Positions 18,016-29,847 are shown, numbered from the stretch's first letter. The stretch is DNA of 43,402 nucleotides from Candidatus Adlerbacteria bacterium (GCA_028286685.1 JAQBRA010000004.1:76898-120299), one strand, 5' to 3'. Program-made: numbers and translations. Notes: generated by a model from the letters alone, not told the origin.

Positions 18016-18666
18016 TTAGCGGGCCTTGAAGGTTGCCCACAGCACGGCCCCGCTAGCATCGGAAACGGCGGCGTCGCGCGAGAGGCTGAAGATGCGGTCG
18101 CCGTTGTCGACGGAAAGTCCCACAAAGTAAGTCTGGCCCGGGGTCGTATCGCGCAGAAGCGCTACGGAACCCTCCTGGTCGCCGGCAAAGAAGAGGCGGG
18201 CGCCCAAGGCGTTGCCGGGCTTTCCGTCGCGGCTGACATACACTACGACCCAGGTCGGCTTCGTAATAGAGAGGCGGCTTATGGCGACATCGGAGCCCGC
18301 GGACTGGTCTTCTACAACCATTGGCGCGCCAAGCGTGCTGCCTTTGAGGCTGGTAGTTGCCGCTGCGGCAGGCGTTGCATTTGTGGTGGCCTTAGGAGTC
18401 GTCGTTGCGGCAGCGCCCGGAGCATCATCTCCGCCCATAGCGCCCCAAGCGGTCGCCAAAAGCACGCCCACGATAATGCCGCCCACCAAAAGTCCGGCAT
18501 ATACCGGAGCCTGAGTGTGCGTCATCTTTTTATCGGACAAAGCAGCCGCCGAGCCTGCCACAGGAGACGAAGCGACTACCGGGGCGGAAGACGCAGCCGC
18601 AGGAGCGGCGTTATTCTGAGAAGGAGTGGACCATGAAAGACCCTGCTTGTTCTGATCTTGCTGCAT
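18016..18666 (-). CDS. Single-TM protein with extracytoplasmic DUF7282-like domain
   Basis: TM YAGLLVGGIIVGVLLATAWGAMGG; LSITKPTWVVVYVSRDGKPGNALGARLFFAGDQEGSVALLRDTTPGQTYFVGLSVDNGD. Confidence 0.6.
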   Translation of the reverse strand: MQQDQNKQGLSWSTPSQNNAAPAAASSAPVVASSPVAGSAAALSDKKMTHTQAPVYAGLLVGGIIVGVLLATAWGAMGGDDAPGAAATTTPKATTNATPAAAATTSLKGSTLGAPMVVEDQSAGSDVAISRLSITKPTWVVVYVSRDGKPGNALGARLFFAGDQEGSVALLRDTTPGQTYFVGLSVDNGDRIFSLSRDAAVSDASGAVLWATFKAR

Positions 18667-18725
18667 AAGCTCTTAGAATTGGCTATGTATAAAAGTAAAC
18701 CAAGAGCTGACTGACGTAATTGTAC

Positions 18726-19559
18726 CTAGGACTTAGGGTTGCACAAGGAGCCCACTTCTTCGAGCACGGCCGTGGCCTTATTCCCCACTACGCCAGCCTC
18801 GGCCAGAGCCCGGGTATTCTCCGAAAGGTCGCTGCACAGCACGATCCGCTTCTCCAAAAGCATGGTTTTTTCACGGCGCGAAAGGCTGGTCAGCGCCGTA
18901 ACCGGATAGAGCCCTGCGGCGTCGATGCGGTCGTGGAGCGTCTTGCCGTTAGGCTCTTCCCAGCTCAGCAATTCAAGCCCGGCGCAAGCGGCATAACGGC
19001 TGGCATGGGTCGTAAACTTAGTATTGGTTACCAAAAGCCCCAGCACGCGGCCCGGGTCCCCTTTGGCTTTGCCTGCCGCGCGGATATCGTCCATGCGGGC
19101 TTTGACGTAGAGCGCGGTCTTAAGGTCGGTCTTAAAGCCCGGGCTGTTATGGAACTTCGCCTCTACATAGAGAGTCTCGCCTCCTTTTTTAGCAACAACG
19201 TCCACCTCATGCTCGACGCAGGCGCCTTGGATGATGCGGTCAGTGGAGGCTTCCCATCCCTCGGCGCGCAAAAGCGCGGCCACGTAGGTCTCGAAGGGGA
19301 ATCCGGACGGCCCGAAGTCCCATACCGCGCGCTTGAGGCTGTAGCGAGCCGCGGCGCCCTTGCGCTGATTCCGCAAGTGCGCAAATGCGCGCCGGTAAAT
19401 TTCCTGCGTGGTGATGCCGTCAAAAAGCTCTTCTCCTATCAGCTCGGCTATCTCGTGCGCCGCAGTGCGGTCCGCGCCCGCGCGCGCCAAGGACGCCATG
19501 AGCTTGTGATTGTCGAACGCTTCGCGCGTGCCGTCGGCCTTGGTGATAAGGAGCGCCAT
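18726..19559 (-). CDS. ATP-cone domain fused to Mrr-like restriction endonuclease fold
   Basis: ALLITKADGTREAFDNHKLMASLARAGAD... (ATP-cone) plus GWEASTDRIIQGACVEHEVDVVAKKGGETLYVEAKFHNSPG (D...ExK nuclease core). Confidence 0.75.
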   Translation of the reverse strand: MALLITKADGTREAFDNHKLMASLARAGADRTAAHEIAELIGEELFDGITTQEIYRRAFAHLRNQRKGAAARYSLKRAVWDFGPSGFPFETYVAALLRAEGWEASTDRIIQGACVEHEVDVVAKKGGETLYVEAKFHNSPGFKTDLKTALYVKARMDDIRAAGKAKGDPGRVLGLLVTNTKFTTHASRYAACAGLELLSWEEPNGKTLHDRIDAAGLYPVTALTSLSRREKTMLLEKRIVLCSDLSENTRALAEAGVVGNKATAVLEEVGSLCNPKS

Positions 19560-19564
19560 TACTC

Positions 19565-20650
19565 CTAGTATACGGTCGATTCTGCAATTACTCCCCCTCC
19601 CAAACATGCATCTTGTTTATAAACTACCAATGATTGGCTGACCGGCACCCAATGCGGCTTGAGCAAAGTGATTTTTTTGCTTTCCGCATCAAACTCTGCG
19701 GGGATAAGCTCTTGGCGATAGCGGTAGCGCGCCATGCAAGGGCCGCTCTCGGCATTTCCTATCCAATTAGTATCAGCCAGGGTTATCTCGGTTTTGGATG
19801 CGCCTTGCGGAAATTTATTCACTGACACGGTTATAGTGTTGCTTTCAATGTCTTTGGATACGACATAATGCGGCAGCGTATCGGGGTTCTGATGCGCCAG
19901 TGTGAATCCGTGCCGCTGGCCCAGGGTATAGAGCAGGGCGCCCTCGTGGGTGCCTGCTAGTTCACCCTTCTCATCCAGTACGTCTCCGGGAACGGGGTCG
20001 AGTTCCTGCTTGAGCATGTCGCTTACTGATATGGGGCCCAAGAAGCACAGGCCTTGGCTGTCTTTGCGTGCCGCATTAGGCAATCCGAATTTTTTAGCGA
20101 GGCTGCGCACCTCCGGCTTCTGCAGATGGCCTATTGGAAACAGCGTGTGCGCCAAGACTTCCTGCGGCACCGCCCACAAGAAGTACGATTGGTCTTTTTC
20201 TTTATCAGCACCTACATAGAGCTCGCCGTTTTTCAGCTGCGCATAGTGCCCGGTTGCTACCAAGTCTGCGCCCTGCGCACGGGCCCACTTATAAAACAGG
20301 CCGAATTTTATCTCGCGATTGCACAATACGTCCGGGTTGGGCGTCCTCCCCCGCTCAAATTCCCTTATAGAGCTCGCGAAAACTTCTTTCTGGTACTCAT
20401 CCGACAGGTCTATTTCGGCAAAAGGAATTTTCAGGTGTGCGGCGACCCGCATGGCGCTGATGCGGTCCTCTCCTGCCGTACACGGGTAGCCGGGTATAGT
20501 GATGCGTATGAAGGCGCCCGTAACGTCATAGCCTTGCTGCTGCAGAAGGGCGGCGGAAACGCCGGAGTCCACTCCGCCTGAAAGGCCCACGTATACTTTT
20601 TTAGAAGTAGGGGTCGAGGTATTTTTTCTTGTTGGAGAGATGCTGCTCAT
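19565..20650 (-). CDS. mnmA: tRNA-specific 2-thiouridylase MnmA
   Basis: KKVYVGLSGGVDSGVSAALLQQQGYDVTGAF; GHYAQLKNGELYVGADKEKDQSYFLWAVPQEVLAHTLFPIG; KDSQGLCFLG. Start re-assigned to MSSISPTRKN; overlaps mltG by 50 bp. Confidence 0.95.
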   Translation of the reverse strand: MSSISPTRKNTSTPTSKKVYVGLSGGVDSGVSAALLQQQGYDVTGAFIRITIPGYPCTAGEDRISAMRVAAHLKIPFAEIDLSDEYQKEVFASSIREFERGRTPNPDVLCNREIKFGLFYKWARAQGADLVATGHYAQLKNGELYVGADKEKDQSYFLWAVPQEVLAHTLFPIGHLQKPEVRSLAKKFGLPNAARKDSQGLCFLGPISVSDMLKQELDPVPGDVLDEKGELAGTHEGALLYTLGQRHGFTLAHQNPDTLPHYVVSKDIESNTITVSVNKFPQGASKTEITLADTNWIGNAESGPCMARYRYRQELIPAEFDAESKKITLLKPHWVPVSQSLVVYKQDACLGGGVIAESTVY

Positions 20651-21644
20651 AGGTGGTCGCGAAGTGGAAGTTGCCGTCGAGGTCCGAGAGGAAGAATATG
20701 TACTTGCTCGGTATGGGGGTAAGCGCCGCAGTAATGGAGCCGAGCCCCGGGTTATTGATAGGCCCCGGTGGGAGTCCCTTATATTTGTACGTATTGTACG
20801 GCGAGTCAAACTTGAGGTCCTCGAGCGTAACCTCGAAGGTGTTCTTGCCCAAAATGTAGGGAAAGACCGCATCTACCTGGAGCGGCATGCCGATAGAGAT
20901 CCGGTACCACAGTACCCCGGCGATACGGCGGCGATCCTCTTCATTATTTGCCTCCTTTTCCAGTATCGAGGCCATAGTCAGAATCTCGAGCTCGCTGTGC
21001 TCAGAAGCGTCTATCTGCTTGACGAGCTTAGAGAGCCGCGTATGGAAGGCATTGTTAAAGACCGAGAGTATCGCCTCGGTCGTGTCCGACGGCATAAAGA
21101 AGTACGTGTCCGGGAACAGGTAGCCCTCCTTGCCGTCAACCGCCTGGAGGAATCCGCGCCGGTCGAAGTTGGGCAGCTTGTCGTAGAGGATGCGCGCGAT
21201 ATCTTTGTTCGTGGTCCCTTCGGGAATAGTAATGCGCACCGGCGTTGTCTCGAAGTCACCGCTTACCAGCCGCACGGCGACGCGGACAAGCCCTTCTTTG
21301 CGGCCAAAGTAATACACGCCCGCAGGCACGTTGCGGTCGTTGCCCAGCACCCTAGATAGCTGCCTGAAGGTCCAGCCGCTGCGCACGACGCTGCGCTCCT
21401 CCAGTATCACGCCCACCGTCTTAAGCGAAGATCCGGGCGGTATGACCACGTACGAGCCTGAGGGGAAGTACGCAGGGGCGGAAAGCGTCAAGAAGTACAC
21501 GCCCCAGCCGACCAAAAGCAAAAAGCCCACCGTAACCACGGCATGCTCGACCAAGCGCAAGGAGCGGTACCAGTTCCAGCTGTGGCGGCCCCAGTGCAAA
21601 AAGGTCGGAAAATGGCGATGATGAAATTTCTGAGTCGGTTCCAT
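20601..21644 (-). CDS. mltG: Endolytic transglycosylase MltG
   Basis: TM then VVIPPGSSLKTVGVILEERSVVRS...; EILTMASILEKEANNEEDRRRIAGVLWYRISIGMPLQVDAVFPY; PYNTYKYKGLPPGPINNPGLGSITAALTP. Confidence 0.95.
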   Translation of the reverse strand: MEPTQKFHHRHFPTFLHWGRHSWNWYRSLRLVEHAVVTVGFLLLVGWGVYFLTLSAPAYFPSGSYVVIPPGSSLKTVGVILEERSVVRSGWTFRQLSRVLGNDRNVPAGVYYFGRKEGLVRVAVRLVSGDFETTPVRITIPEGTTNKDIARILYDKLPNFDRRGFLQAVDGKEGYLFPDTYFFMPSDTTEAILSVFNNAFHTRLSKLVKQIDASEHSELEILTMASILEKEANNEEDRRRIAGVLWYRISIGMPLQVDAVFPYILGKNTFEVTLEDLKFDSPYNTYKYKGLPPGPINNPGLGSITAALTPIPSKYIFFLSDLDGNFHFATTYEQHLSNKKKYLDPYF

Positions 21645-21653
21645 GATGAAATA

Positions 21654-23072
21654 TTAAGTCGGTAAATTGAGCGGGGCGTCCGAGCGGCGAGAAGGCACGC
21701 GGTCGAGCGCCGGGGTCTGCACCACCGATGACGGGAAGTGCCATATAGTGGCGAGTTCCTCGGTGGTCATATACACCGGCACCTGGTCGTATGGCACATA
21801 GAAATACGCCCGGTGCCGGTAGCGGAAGAACTGCGCCAAGCGCATCCTGTTTTGCCTGATATTCCTCCAATCCTGCCAAGGAAAGTCAAACCAATCCAGG
21901 CCGCGGCCGGGCATGATGCTGTTGTAGCCCACCTGCTTGAAGGCGCCAAAAATCGTTACTAGGTTACCAACGTTAACGCCGTTATAGTTGTCTTTCTTGC
22001 CCAGATACATGCCGCGTATGCCGCACTCGTACACGTTCTTGGTCTGGCCGCGCTCAATAGCCTCGACCTTCAGCCTTTCTCCCGGAGAAAGGAGCATCGC
22101 TCCACGGGCTCCCACTTTCTTCTTTTCTGCATCGTCTTCAACTAATTCTTGTGCCCGCTTAATAGCGCCAGCCGTTATCTCTTTCGTGGCTTTTGTGGCG
22201 AGGTCGGCCCACGCATTGCCTCCCTTATAAAAGCCGTACCATTCCTCGTTTTTCCGCGCTTTCATGATGATCTGGAGCCAGATGTACTCGCCCTGGCCTA
22301 TCTGGCCCATGTACTCGAGCATGTTGGTCATAGGGTCGACGGTCGTCTCAGGCTTGTCCTGGTTCTTGTCCAGCCCGTAGTCGATATAGGATTTGATCGG
22401 GACAGCATGATTGGCAGTCTTATTAAATTCGGTCGCCCATAGGCCATACTCCTCGTTACTAAAGGGTATCCGGGCAGCATAATCCTCTACTTCGATTATC
22501 CGGGCCTCCGGATACTGGCCGTACAGCTTGGCCTCCAAGACATTTTTCCACCCCACAGGGCAGTGAATGTAGAACTTGATCTGTCCCTCGTTGCTTGCTA
22601 TCTCGAGACTAAAAATGGCGCGGAACTTGCCCTCCCAAATGCGGGCCAAAAAGGTGCCTTCGCCTCCGGCATTGTGTATGCCGTTGAAGAACAGCTCCAT
22701 AGCCAGAGGAGATTTTTGAACCTCGGGCGGCAGCTGGATCTCGAGCAAAACCGTCTTGCGGCTAAACCAGAAGGCGTAGCGGATGTAATGCATCCACGTA
22801 ATCCAGAAAAAGACCGCCAAAAAAACCGGCAGCCACACCGGCGAGAGCGCTACGGCCATAGCTAAAGTAGCCGAAATGGCTTCCGGATCGACAGAAGCAA
22901 CAATAATGATGAACACGATGAAGGCGGCCGGTATGACCACCAAGGGCTCGAACTTCCACTCGTATAGCCACTTCTCCGATATATGATGGGCCGCGCTGTG
23001 CGTCCACATCAAAAAAATCTTTTTGTACCAGGGCTGTTTTTCAAAAGGTACGCCGCCCCCTCCTTGTGACAT
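21654..23072 (-). CDS. Uncharacterised membrane protein with two N-terminal TMs and large cytoplasmic domain
   Basis: TMs LVVIPAAFIVFIIIVASVD and LSPVWLPVFLAVFFWITWMHYI; soluble remainder; start trimmed to MSQGGGGVPFEKQPWYKK. Confidence 0.6.
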   Translation of the reverse strand: MSQGGGGVPFEKQPWYKKIFLMWTHSAAHHISEKWLYEWKFEPLVVIPAAFIVFIIIVASVDPEAISATLAMAVALSPVWLPVFLAVFFWITWMHYIRYAFWFSRKTVLLEIQLPPEVQKSPLAMELFFNGIHNAGGEGTFLARIWEGKFRAIFSLEIASNEGQIKFYIHCPVGWKNVLEAKLYGQYPEARIIEVEDYAARIPFSNEEYGLWATEFNKTANHAVPIKSYIDYGLDKNQDKPETTVDPMTNMLEYMGQIGQGEYIWLQIIMKARKNEEWYGFYKGGNAWADLATKATKEITAGAIKRAQELVEDDAEKKKVGARGAMLLSPGERLKVEAIERGQTKNVYECGIRGMYLGKKDNYNGVNVGNLVTIFGAFKQVGYNSIMPGRGLDWFDFPWQDWRNIRQNRMRLAQFFRYRHRAYFYVPYDQVPVYMTTEELATIWHFPSSVVQTPALDRVPSRRSDAPLNLPT

Positions 23073-23096
23073 GGTAGTATTATACCTGAAGAAAAT

Positions 23097-23435
23097 ATGC
23101 AGCCGAACGAATTGCATAACTTTGATACGCTTGAGCAGAATATCGACTCTTTTAACGCGGCCGTAGGAGCCGGTTTCTGGGATGTGGTATTTTCCGATCC
23201 GCTCTTATACCTCGGATACGCTTTTGCCTTTGTCGCCGCTATAGCCTTTTTGGTGTTTTTGCGCGGATTCCTCTCCGGCCTGCCCAAGGTATTTACCATG
23301 GACTGGAACGAGGAGCACCAGGAACACCATCGCGTGCGCGTTACCTGGGGCTTTTTCATGCTTGTGTATTTATTTATCGCCTGGGAGATAGCCCGTTTTG
23401 TGTTGGGCGGAATACTCGGCCTCTTTGGAGCATAG
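23097..23435 (+). CDS. Small two-TM protein, uncharacterised
   Basis: 112 aa with TMs LGYAFAFVAAIAFLVFLRGFL and WGFFMLVYLFIAWEIARFVLGGI; divergent from 21654-23072; followed by a terminator. Confidence 0.65.
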   Translation: MQPNELHNFDTLEQNIDSFNAAVGAGFWDVVFSDPLLYLGYAFAFVAAIAFLVFLRGFLSGLPKVFTMDWNEEHQEHHRVRVTWGFFMLVYLFIAWEIARFVLGGILGLFGA

Positions 23436-23470
23436 AAAAACCGCCCCGGAGAAATCCGGGGCGGTTTTTT
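23436..23470. terminator. Bidirectional terminator between convergent genes
   Basis: AAAAACCGCCCCGGA-gaaa-TCCGGGGCGGTTTTTT. Confidence 0.9.
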
Positions 23471-23474
23471 AAAG

Positions 23475-24518
23475 TTATTTTACGAGCGTGAACTTTCCGT
23501 CCTTGCCGCGCTTGAAGTATTTCTGGTTCTGGAGATTGACGACGATAGTGCCCGGCTTAACGTGGCGCTCCTTGAGCACTGCCGCGATAATCTGGTCCTT
23601 GTCCATAGGGCCCTGCTTGCGCAAAGCCTCGCGAATAACGTCGCGCACGACGCCGGTCGTGTAGCCCCACTCCTTCAGTGCGTACATGCCGCGGCCGACC
23701 AAAACGAAGCGGTCGTCCTTGATAAGCTCGTTGTGGGTCGTGGCTACGTGGGCTGCGCGGTCGAACATCTTCTCTATAAGGCTTGAAACTTCGCGGAAGT
23801 GGAGCGGCGAGCCGTGCTTTTTGACTGCCAGGTAGGCAAAGTCGCGCACGCCCTTGGTCTTAACGTTCGGAGAACCAGCCGGGCCCCACTCGCCGAGCGG
23901 ATTCTTGCCGATGCCCTTGGAAATGGCGAGCCAGCGGCGCAAAACCTCGTCATTGCGGTGCTTGTCGTTAATAGTCTGGAGCTCCTTGAGGAAGCGGTCG
24001 ATCATCTCGCCCTCGGGGATGAGATCCTCGTCAGAAAGGCCGGAGTAGAGGTTCTTGAGCGCGCCTTCGACTTTGCCGGCAAGCTCCGGGTCCACGTACC
24101 AGCAGCGGTTTACCTCGTCGTCCTCCTTGCGGAACTTGAAAGGATCGCCCAAAACGAGAAGGAAGTAGATGTGGTTCTGCATCGACTTGTCCTTGGTCAT
24201 GAAATTGAGGAGGTCGTCCTCGCAGACGATACCGCCCAAGCCATCGATGATGCGCTCGAGCTCCTCAAACGCGTCCTGCGCCTGGGCAAAGCCCGGCGAC
24301 TTCTTAAGGGCGTTGAGCGCATGGTTCTCGATCTGGCGGACGCGCTCGCGGGTGATGCCGTAGCGCTTGCCGATAGCCTCGAGCGTTACGCGGTCCGGAG
24401 AAACCCCCAGTCCAAAACGGGCCTCCAATACGGTGCGGGAACGCTCAGGGAGCCCCGTGAGGAGCTTCTTTACTATCGCTTTGGGCTTAAAGCCCGTTTT
24501 GTCCGCAATGGGTGCCAT
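23475..24518 (-). CDS. Sigma-70 region 4-like HTH fused to HARE-HTH-like modules
   Basis: LTGLPERSRTVLEARFGLGVSPDRVTLEAIGKRYGITRERVRQIENHALNALKK (sigma region 4) and C-terminal GSPLHFREVSSLIEKMF... plus GPMDKDQIIAAVLKERHVKPGTIVVNLQNQKYFKRGKDGKFTL (HARE-HTH-like). Confidence 0.8.
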   Translation of the reverse strand: MAPIADKTGFKPKAIVKKLLTGLPERSRTVLEARFGLGVSPDRVTLEAIGKRYGITRERVRQIENHALNALKKSPGFAQAQDAFEELERIIDGLGGIVCEDDLLNFMTKDKSMQNHIYFLLVLGDPFKFRKEDDEVNRCWYVDPELAGKVEGALKNLYSGLSDEDLIPEGEMIDRFLKELQTINDKHRNDEVLRRWLAISKGIGKNPLGEWGPAGSPNVKTKGVRDFAYLAVKKHGSPLHFREVSSLIEKMFDRAAHVATTHNELIKDDRFVLVGRGMYALKEWGYTTGVVRDVIREALRKQGPMDKDQIIAAVLKERHVKPGTIVVNLQNQKYFKRGKDGKFTLVK

Positions 24519-24588
24519 GTAATATTTTATACTTAAATCTGCTTGTGTGGTCTAATATATCACAGCCTACCGGATAGGTCAAACCCCG

Positions 24589-27009
<2,421 letters not shown>

Positions 27010-27046
27010 TTATAAGTATCAAAATACCACACTTATGCATAAAGAA

Positions 27047-27073
27047 AACCGCCGGCTTGTGCCGGCGGCTCTT
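27047..27073 (-). terminator. Rho-independent terminator
   Basis: AACCGCCGGC-ttgt-GCCGGCGGCT with minus-strand T tract. Confidence 0.75.
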
Positions 27074-28033
27074 TTACAGTTTTAAGTAAGATTGTACGGC
27101 TTTCTGGCCGGTCGGCGGATAGCGCTCGGGATCTATCGTGCGGGTGTAGCACGTCTCGCCTGCGCCGTGCGCCCAGTCGCCTTCCAGGGTGCCGTAAGCG
27201 CGAACCGGCATCGGCTCTCCCTTGCCCCAATTGGCATTACCCTCGGCGGCAAAAGCGGCGCACAAGGTAAAGCTGAGCCCCTGGCCCGGGCGATACACGT
27301 ATAGCTCGCCCGTCTCCGGGTCGCGCGGGTTACTGTATCCGGCAATCGGGTCTTCAAGGTCGGTAATGGAAACCGGCAGGCGCTCCTTCTGCTGCCAATA
27401 GTTCACTACCTGCCACTGGATACTCTGGAGATCCTGTACGCGCTGATTGTCCAAGCGCGCCTTGCGGGCTTCTGCCGGAGTGCCGACGATAAAGAAGCCA
27501 GCTATGACCGTAAGCACCACCAGCAAGGCTACGGCCCAGTTGATGTAGCGCGCATAGCTCGGGTTTTTGACCCAATAGCCCCAGAGGTCGGCCACGAAGT
27601 GCATGAAGCCGGCTGATGCGACCAGGAGCACCACCAGTACCTTCAAGAGGAAGCGCATAGAGAGCTCTTCGCCGTTGAGGAACGTAGTCAGGAGAACGAT
27701 AAGGTCGATAGCGATAGTGGCGCCCGCAATAAACAGGGTCAAAAAGAGCGCCCAGCGGCGGACCCATACCTCATTGCGAGTGTGGTCGCGGGCAATATCG
27801 CGGCGGATAACGCGCATGAGGGCAAGGAAGAGGGGCGCCAGCACGATGAGCGACGCCATCTCGTAGGCGATGCTCGAGTACGGGTCAACATAGTAGTTGA
27901 GCGCCATGTCAGGCATGGCGTAGTTGATGTAGTCGAATACGAGGCCCAAAAAGGCTACGACCGAGCCGTACAGGGCGACCATCGCCCCTGCCCACAAAAA
28001 GAAATCCTTCGGCGTCGCTTTTGGTGTTTCCAT
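27074..28033 (-). CDS. DUF5671-like multi-pass membrane protein
   Basis: FFLWAGAMVALYGSVVAFLGLVFDYINYAMPD and several TMs. Confidence 0.7.
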   Translation of the reverse strand: METPKATPKDFFLWAGAMVALYGSVVAFLGLVFDYINYAMPDMALNYYVDPYSSIAYEMASLIVLAPLFLALMRVIRRDIARDHTRNEVWVRRWALFLTLFIAGATIAIDLIVLLTTFLNGEELSMRFLLKVLVVLLVASAGFMHFVADLWGYWVKNPSYARYINWAVALLVVLTVIAGFFIVGTPAEARKARLDNQRVQDLQSIQWQVVNYWQQKERLPVSITDLEDPIAGYSNPRDPETGELYVYRPGQGLSFTLCAAFAAEGNANWGKGEPMPVRAYGTLEGDWAHGAGETCYTRTIDPERYPPTGQKAVQSYLKL

Positions 28034-28160
28034 AGGTTGTATTAAATGAAGACGTTAGCGAATTGATACGCTTACAGTCTATCACGCGCCTTTAATCCCG
28101 AAAGGCGCTCGGTTTGACAGACTCACTTTTGCCTGATTAGTTAAACGCCAGGAGGCGTCC

Positions 28161-28370
28161 ATGGATCTTGAGACCGAAGAGAGGCATATTTTGTCCGTAT
28201 TGCGTGCTTATAAAAGCGTCCGGCGTATACCCTGGGGCATTACAGCCCTCGGATGGGAAACCTATGCCAAACATCCAAGCGAAAAAGTACGCCAAGAAAC
28301 CCTCGCCCACCCCAACTGCCCAGAGCACTTGCGTGTAAGCATACCGGCAGAGGAACTGTCCCCTGCTTAG
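28161..28370 (+). CDS. 69-aa protein resembling a variant leucine-rich repeat (LRV) motif
   Basis: Strong SD AGGAGG; ALGWETYAKHPSEKVRQETLAHPNCPEHLRVSI; followed by a terminator. Confidence 0.55.
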   Translation: MDLETEERHILSVLRAYKSVRRIPWGITALGWETYAKHPSEKVRQETLAHPNCPEHLRVSIPAEELSPA

Positions 28371-28377
28371 AGAAAAG

Positions 28378-28412
28378 AGTAAGGCCCGCCCATTGGCGGG
28401 CCTTGATGTTTT
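28378..28412 (+). terminator. Rho-independent terminator
   Basis: AAGGCCCGCC-catt-GGCGGGCCTT. Confidence 0.75.
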
Positions 28413-28510
28413 ATAGAGCACGTTCCCCAGTTATCCACTTTGCCTAAAAACGGAACTAGGGACCTATAATTAGATTCCAGTTAGATCTTAACGCTTGCAT
28501 AGGGGGAACC

Positions 28511-28954
28511 ATGCAGCAACTCCATCTTGGGATCGCTTCCACTCTTGCGCCTCCGCCGCTCATGCAGGCAAGCAAGATTATTCTCCCGGAAGCCCTTTGC
28601 GCCCTAGCCGAGCCTCTCAAAGGCCTGGAAGATGCCTACCAGCTGGTGCTCGTGCGGCGCAAGCAGCCGAGCGCCAACCACCCGGACCCATCTAAGTTGA
28701 TCGAAGCAAAAATTCGATCATTCGAGCTTACCTTGCGCGTCGTGGAAAAGGCTTTGCTTGATCGGATGGAGAAGAGTAGTGAAATGGTTGTGTGTTCCCG
28801 GACGCGCGACGGCATCAGCAGCCTGTGGACTGCCCTCTGCCGGTACTGCGCTGACATGGGTCGCCCGGACGCCCCGATTACGTCTCTGCGTGATGCGATG
28901 GAGAATGTGTTCGACTCGATCAGGGAAATTGGGCTCCAGCAGGAACGCCTCTAG
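28511..28954 (+). CDS. Hypothetical helical protein, 147 aa
   Basis: SD-like AGGGGGAACC upstream of ATG, own terminator downstream, no recognised domain. Confidence 0.6.
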   Translation: MQQLHLGIASTLAPPPLMQASKIILPEALCALAEPLKGLEDAYQLVLVRRKQPSANHPDPSKLIEAKIRSFELTLRVVEKALLDRMEKSSEMVVCSRTRDGISSLWTALCRYCADMGRPDAPITSLRDAMENVFDSIREIGLQQERL

Positions 28955-28972
28955 CGTCCCGACCAGCAATAA

Positions 28973-29005
28973 GAATGGCCCGGCTATACGCCGGGCCATT
29001 GTTTG
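28973..29005 (+). terminator. Rho-independent terminator
   Basis: AATGGCCCGGC-tatac-GCCGGGCCATT. Confidence 0.8.
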
Positions 29006-29071
29006 CTTTATGAAAAAGTTGCTGCTACCCTGCAGCAAGATTGAACATAGGCGCACAGGGAGAACCTCGCC

Positions 29072-29779
29072 ATGACCCCCTCCGAAGAAGATACTCGTAC
29101 TTTACCGCCCCCGCCCCCAAGCAAAGGGCAGACAGCCGGAACAGACAAGGACGACCGTCCGAAAATACGAATCAGCTCCACAGGGTCACTTTCTGCGGCG
29201 CATCGGGACGGGCTTGGCATGAGCATCAGTGGCATGGACTCTCAGGAGCTCCAGCAGCTGGAGGGCGCCCTGCACGGCCACAACTGGATAACCGTAAACG
29301 GAAAAGGCCGATTAAGAGTCATTCCGACTTACAAGCCGCTGCCGGATCCGATAGAAGACAAGCTTCTGGACCAATTCTGGCGTCCGGCTATTGAAGGCGT
29401 CGAAGCCCAACTCGAGCTCTTTTCCATGGAGCCGCTGCCCGACTACAGCTCGCCAAGCCTTATTATCCGAAGCTTGTGCGGGTATAATTACTCGGCAGAG
29501 AGGTATGTCTATGAAGCGAAACGGCTGATGAGCTGGGGCTTTGAATGCCTGCGATCAAGACGGAACGAAGGGGGAAACTTCTACGAAGTATGGATGCTTT
29601 CTAGCCTTTACTCGGCCAAGCAAGAGCTGAAGGAGGCGATCAAAGCAGCACAGCCCAAGGGCTATACGAGCTTTTCAGGGCAATGGGCCCTGGAAGCAGC
29701 CGTAAGTTTTCTATGCCGCCACGCCCAGTTCGGCACGCTGGATGCGTGCAATCAGCGAGCTGCCATGACCATCGACTAA
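29072..29779 (+). CDS. Hypothetical protein, 235 aa
   Basis: SD AGGGAGAA upstream, Pro-rich N terminus, own terminator; no recognised domain. Confidence 0.6.
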   Translation: MTPSEEDTRTLPPPPPSKGQTAGTDKDDRPKIRISSTGSLSAAHRDGLGMSISGMDSQELQQLEGALHGHNWITVNGKGRLRVIPTYKPLPDPIEDKLLDQFWRPAIEGVEAQLELFSMEPLPDYSSPSLIIRSLCGYNYSAERYVYEAKRLMSWGFECLRSRRNEGGNFYEVWMLSSLYSAKQELKEAIKAAQPKGYTSFSGQWALEAAVSFLCRHAQFGTLDACNQRAAMTID

Positions 29780-29800
29780 TGGATGGTCCAGCCATAAAAA

Positions 29801-29833
29801 TAAGGGCGCCCCATGGGGCGCCCTTTTACTTTT
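29801..29833. terminator. Terminator between convergent ORFans
   Basis: AAGGGCGCCCC-at-GGGGCGCCCTTTT. Confidence 0.8.
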
Positions 29834-29847
29834 CTTCTGCGTAGCAC

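Noticed and set aside
28433-28441. Second DnaA box (TTATCCACT)
   Set aside because: One mismatch to consensus and no replication-linked gene adjacent; likely chance.
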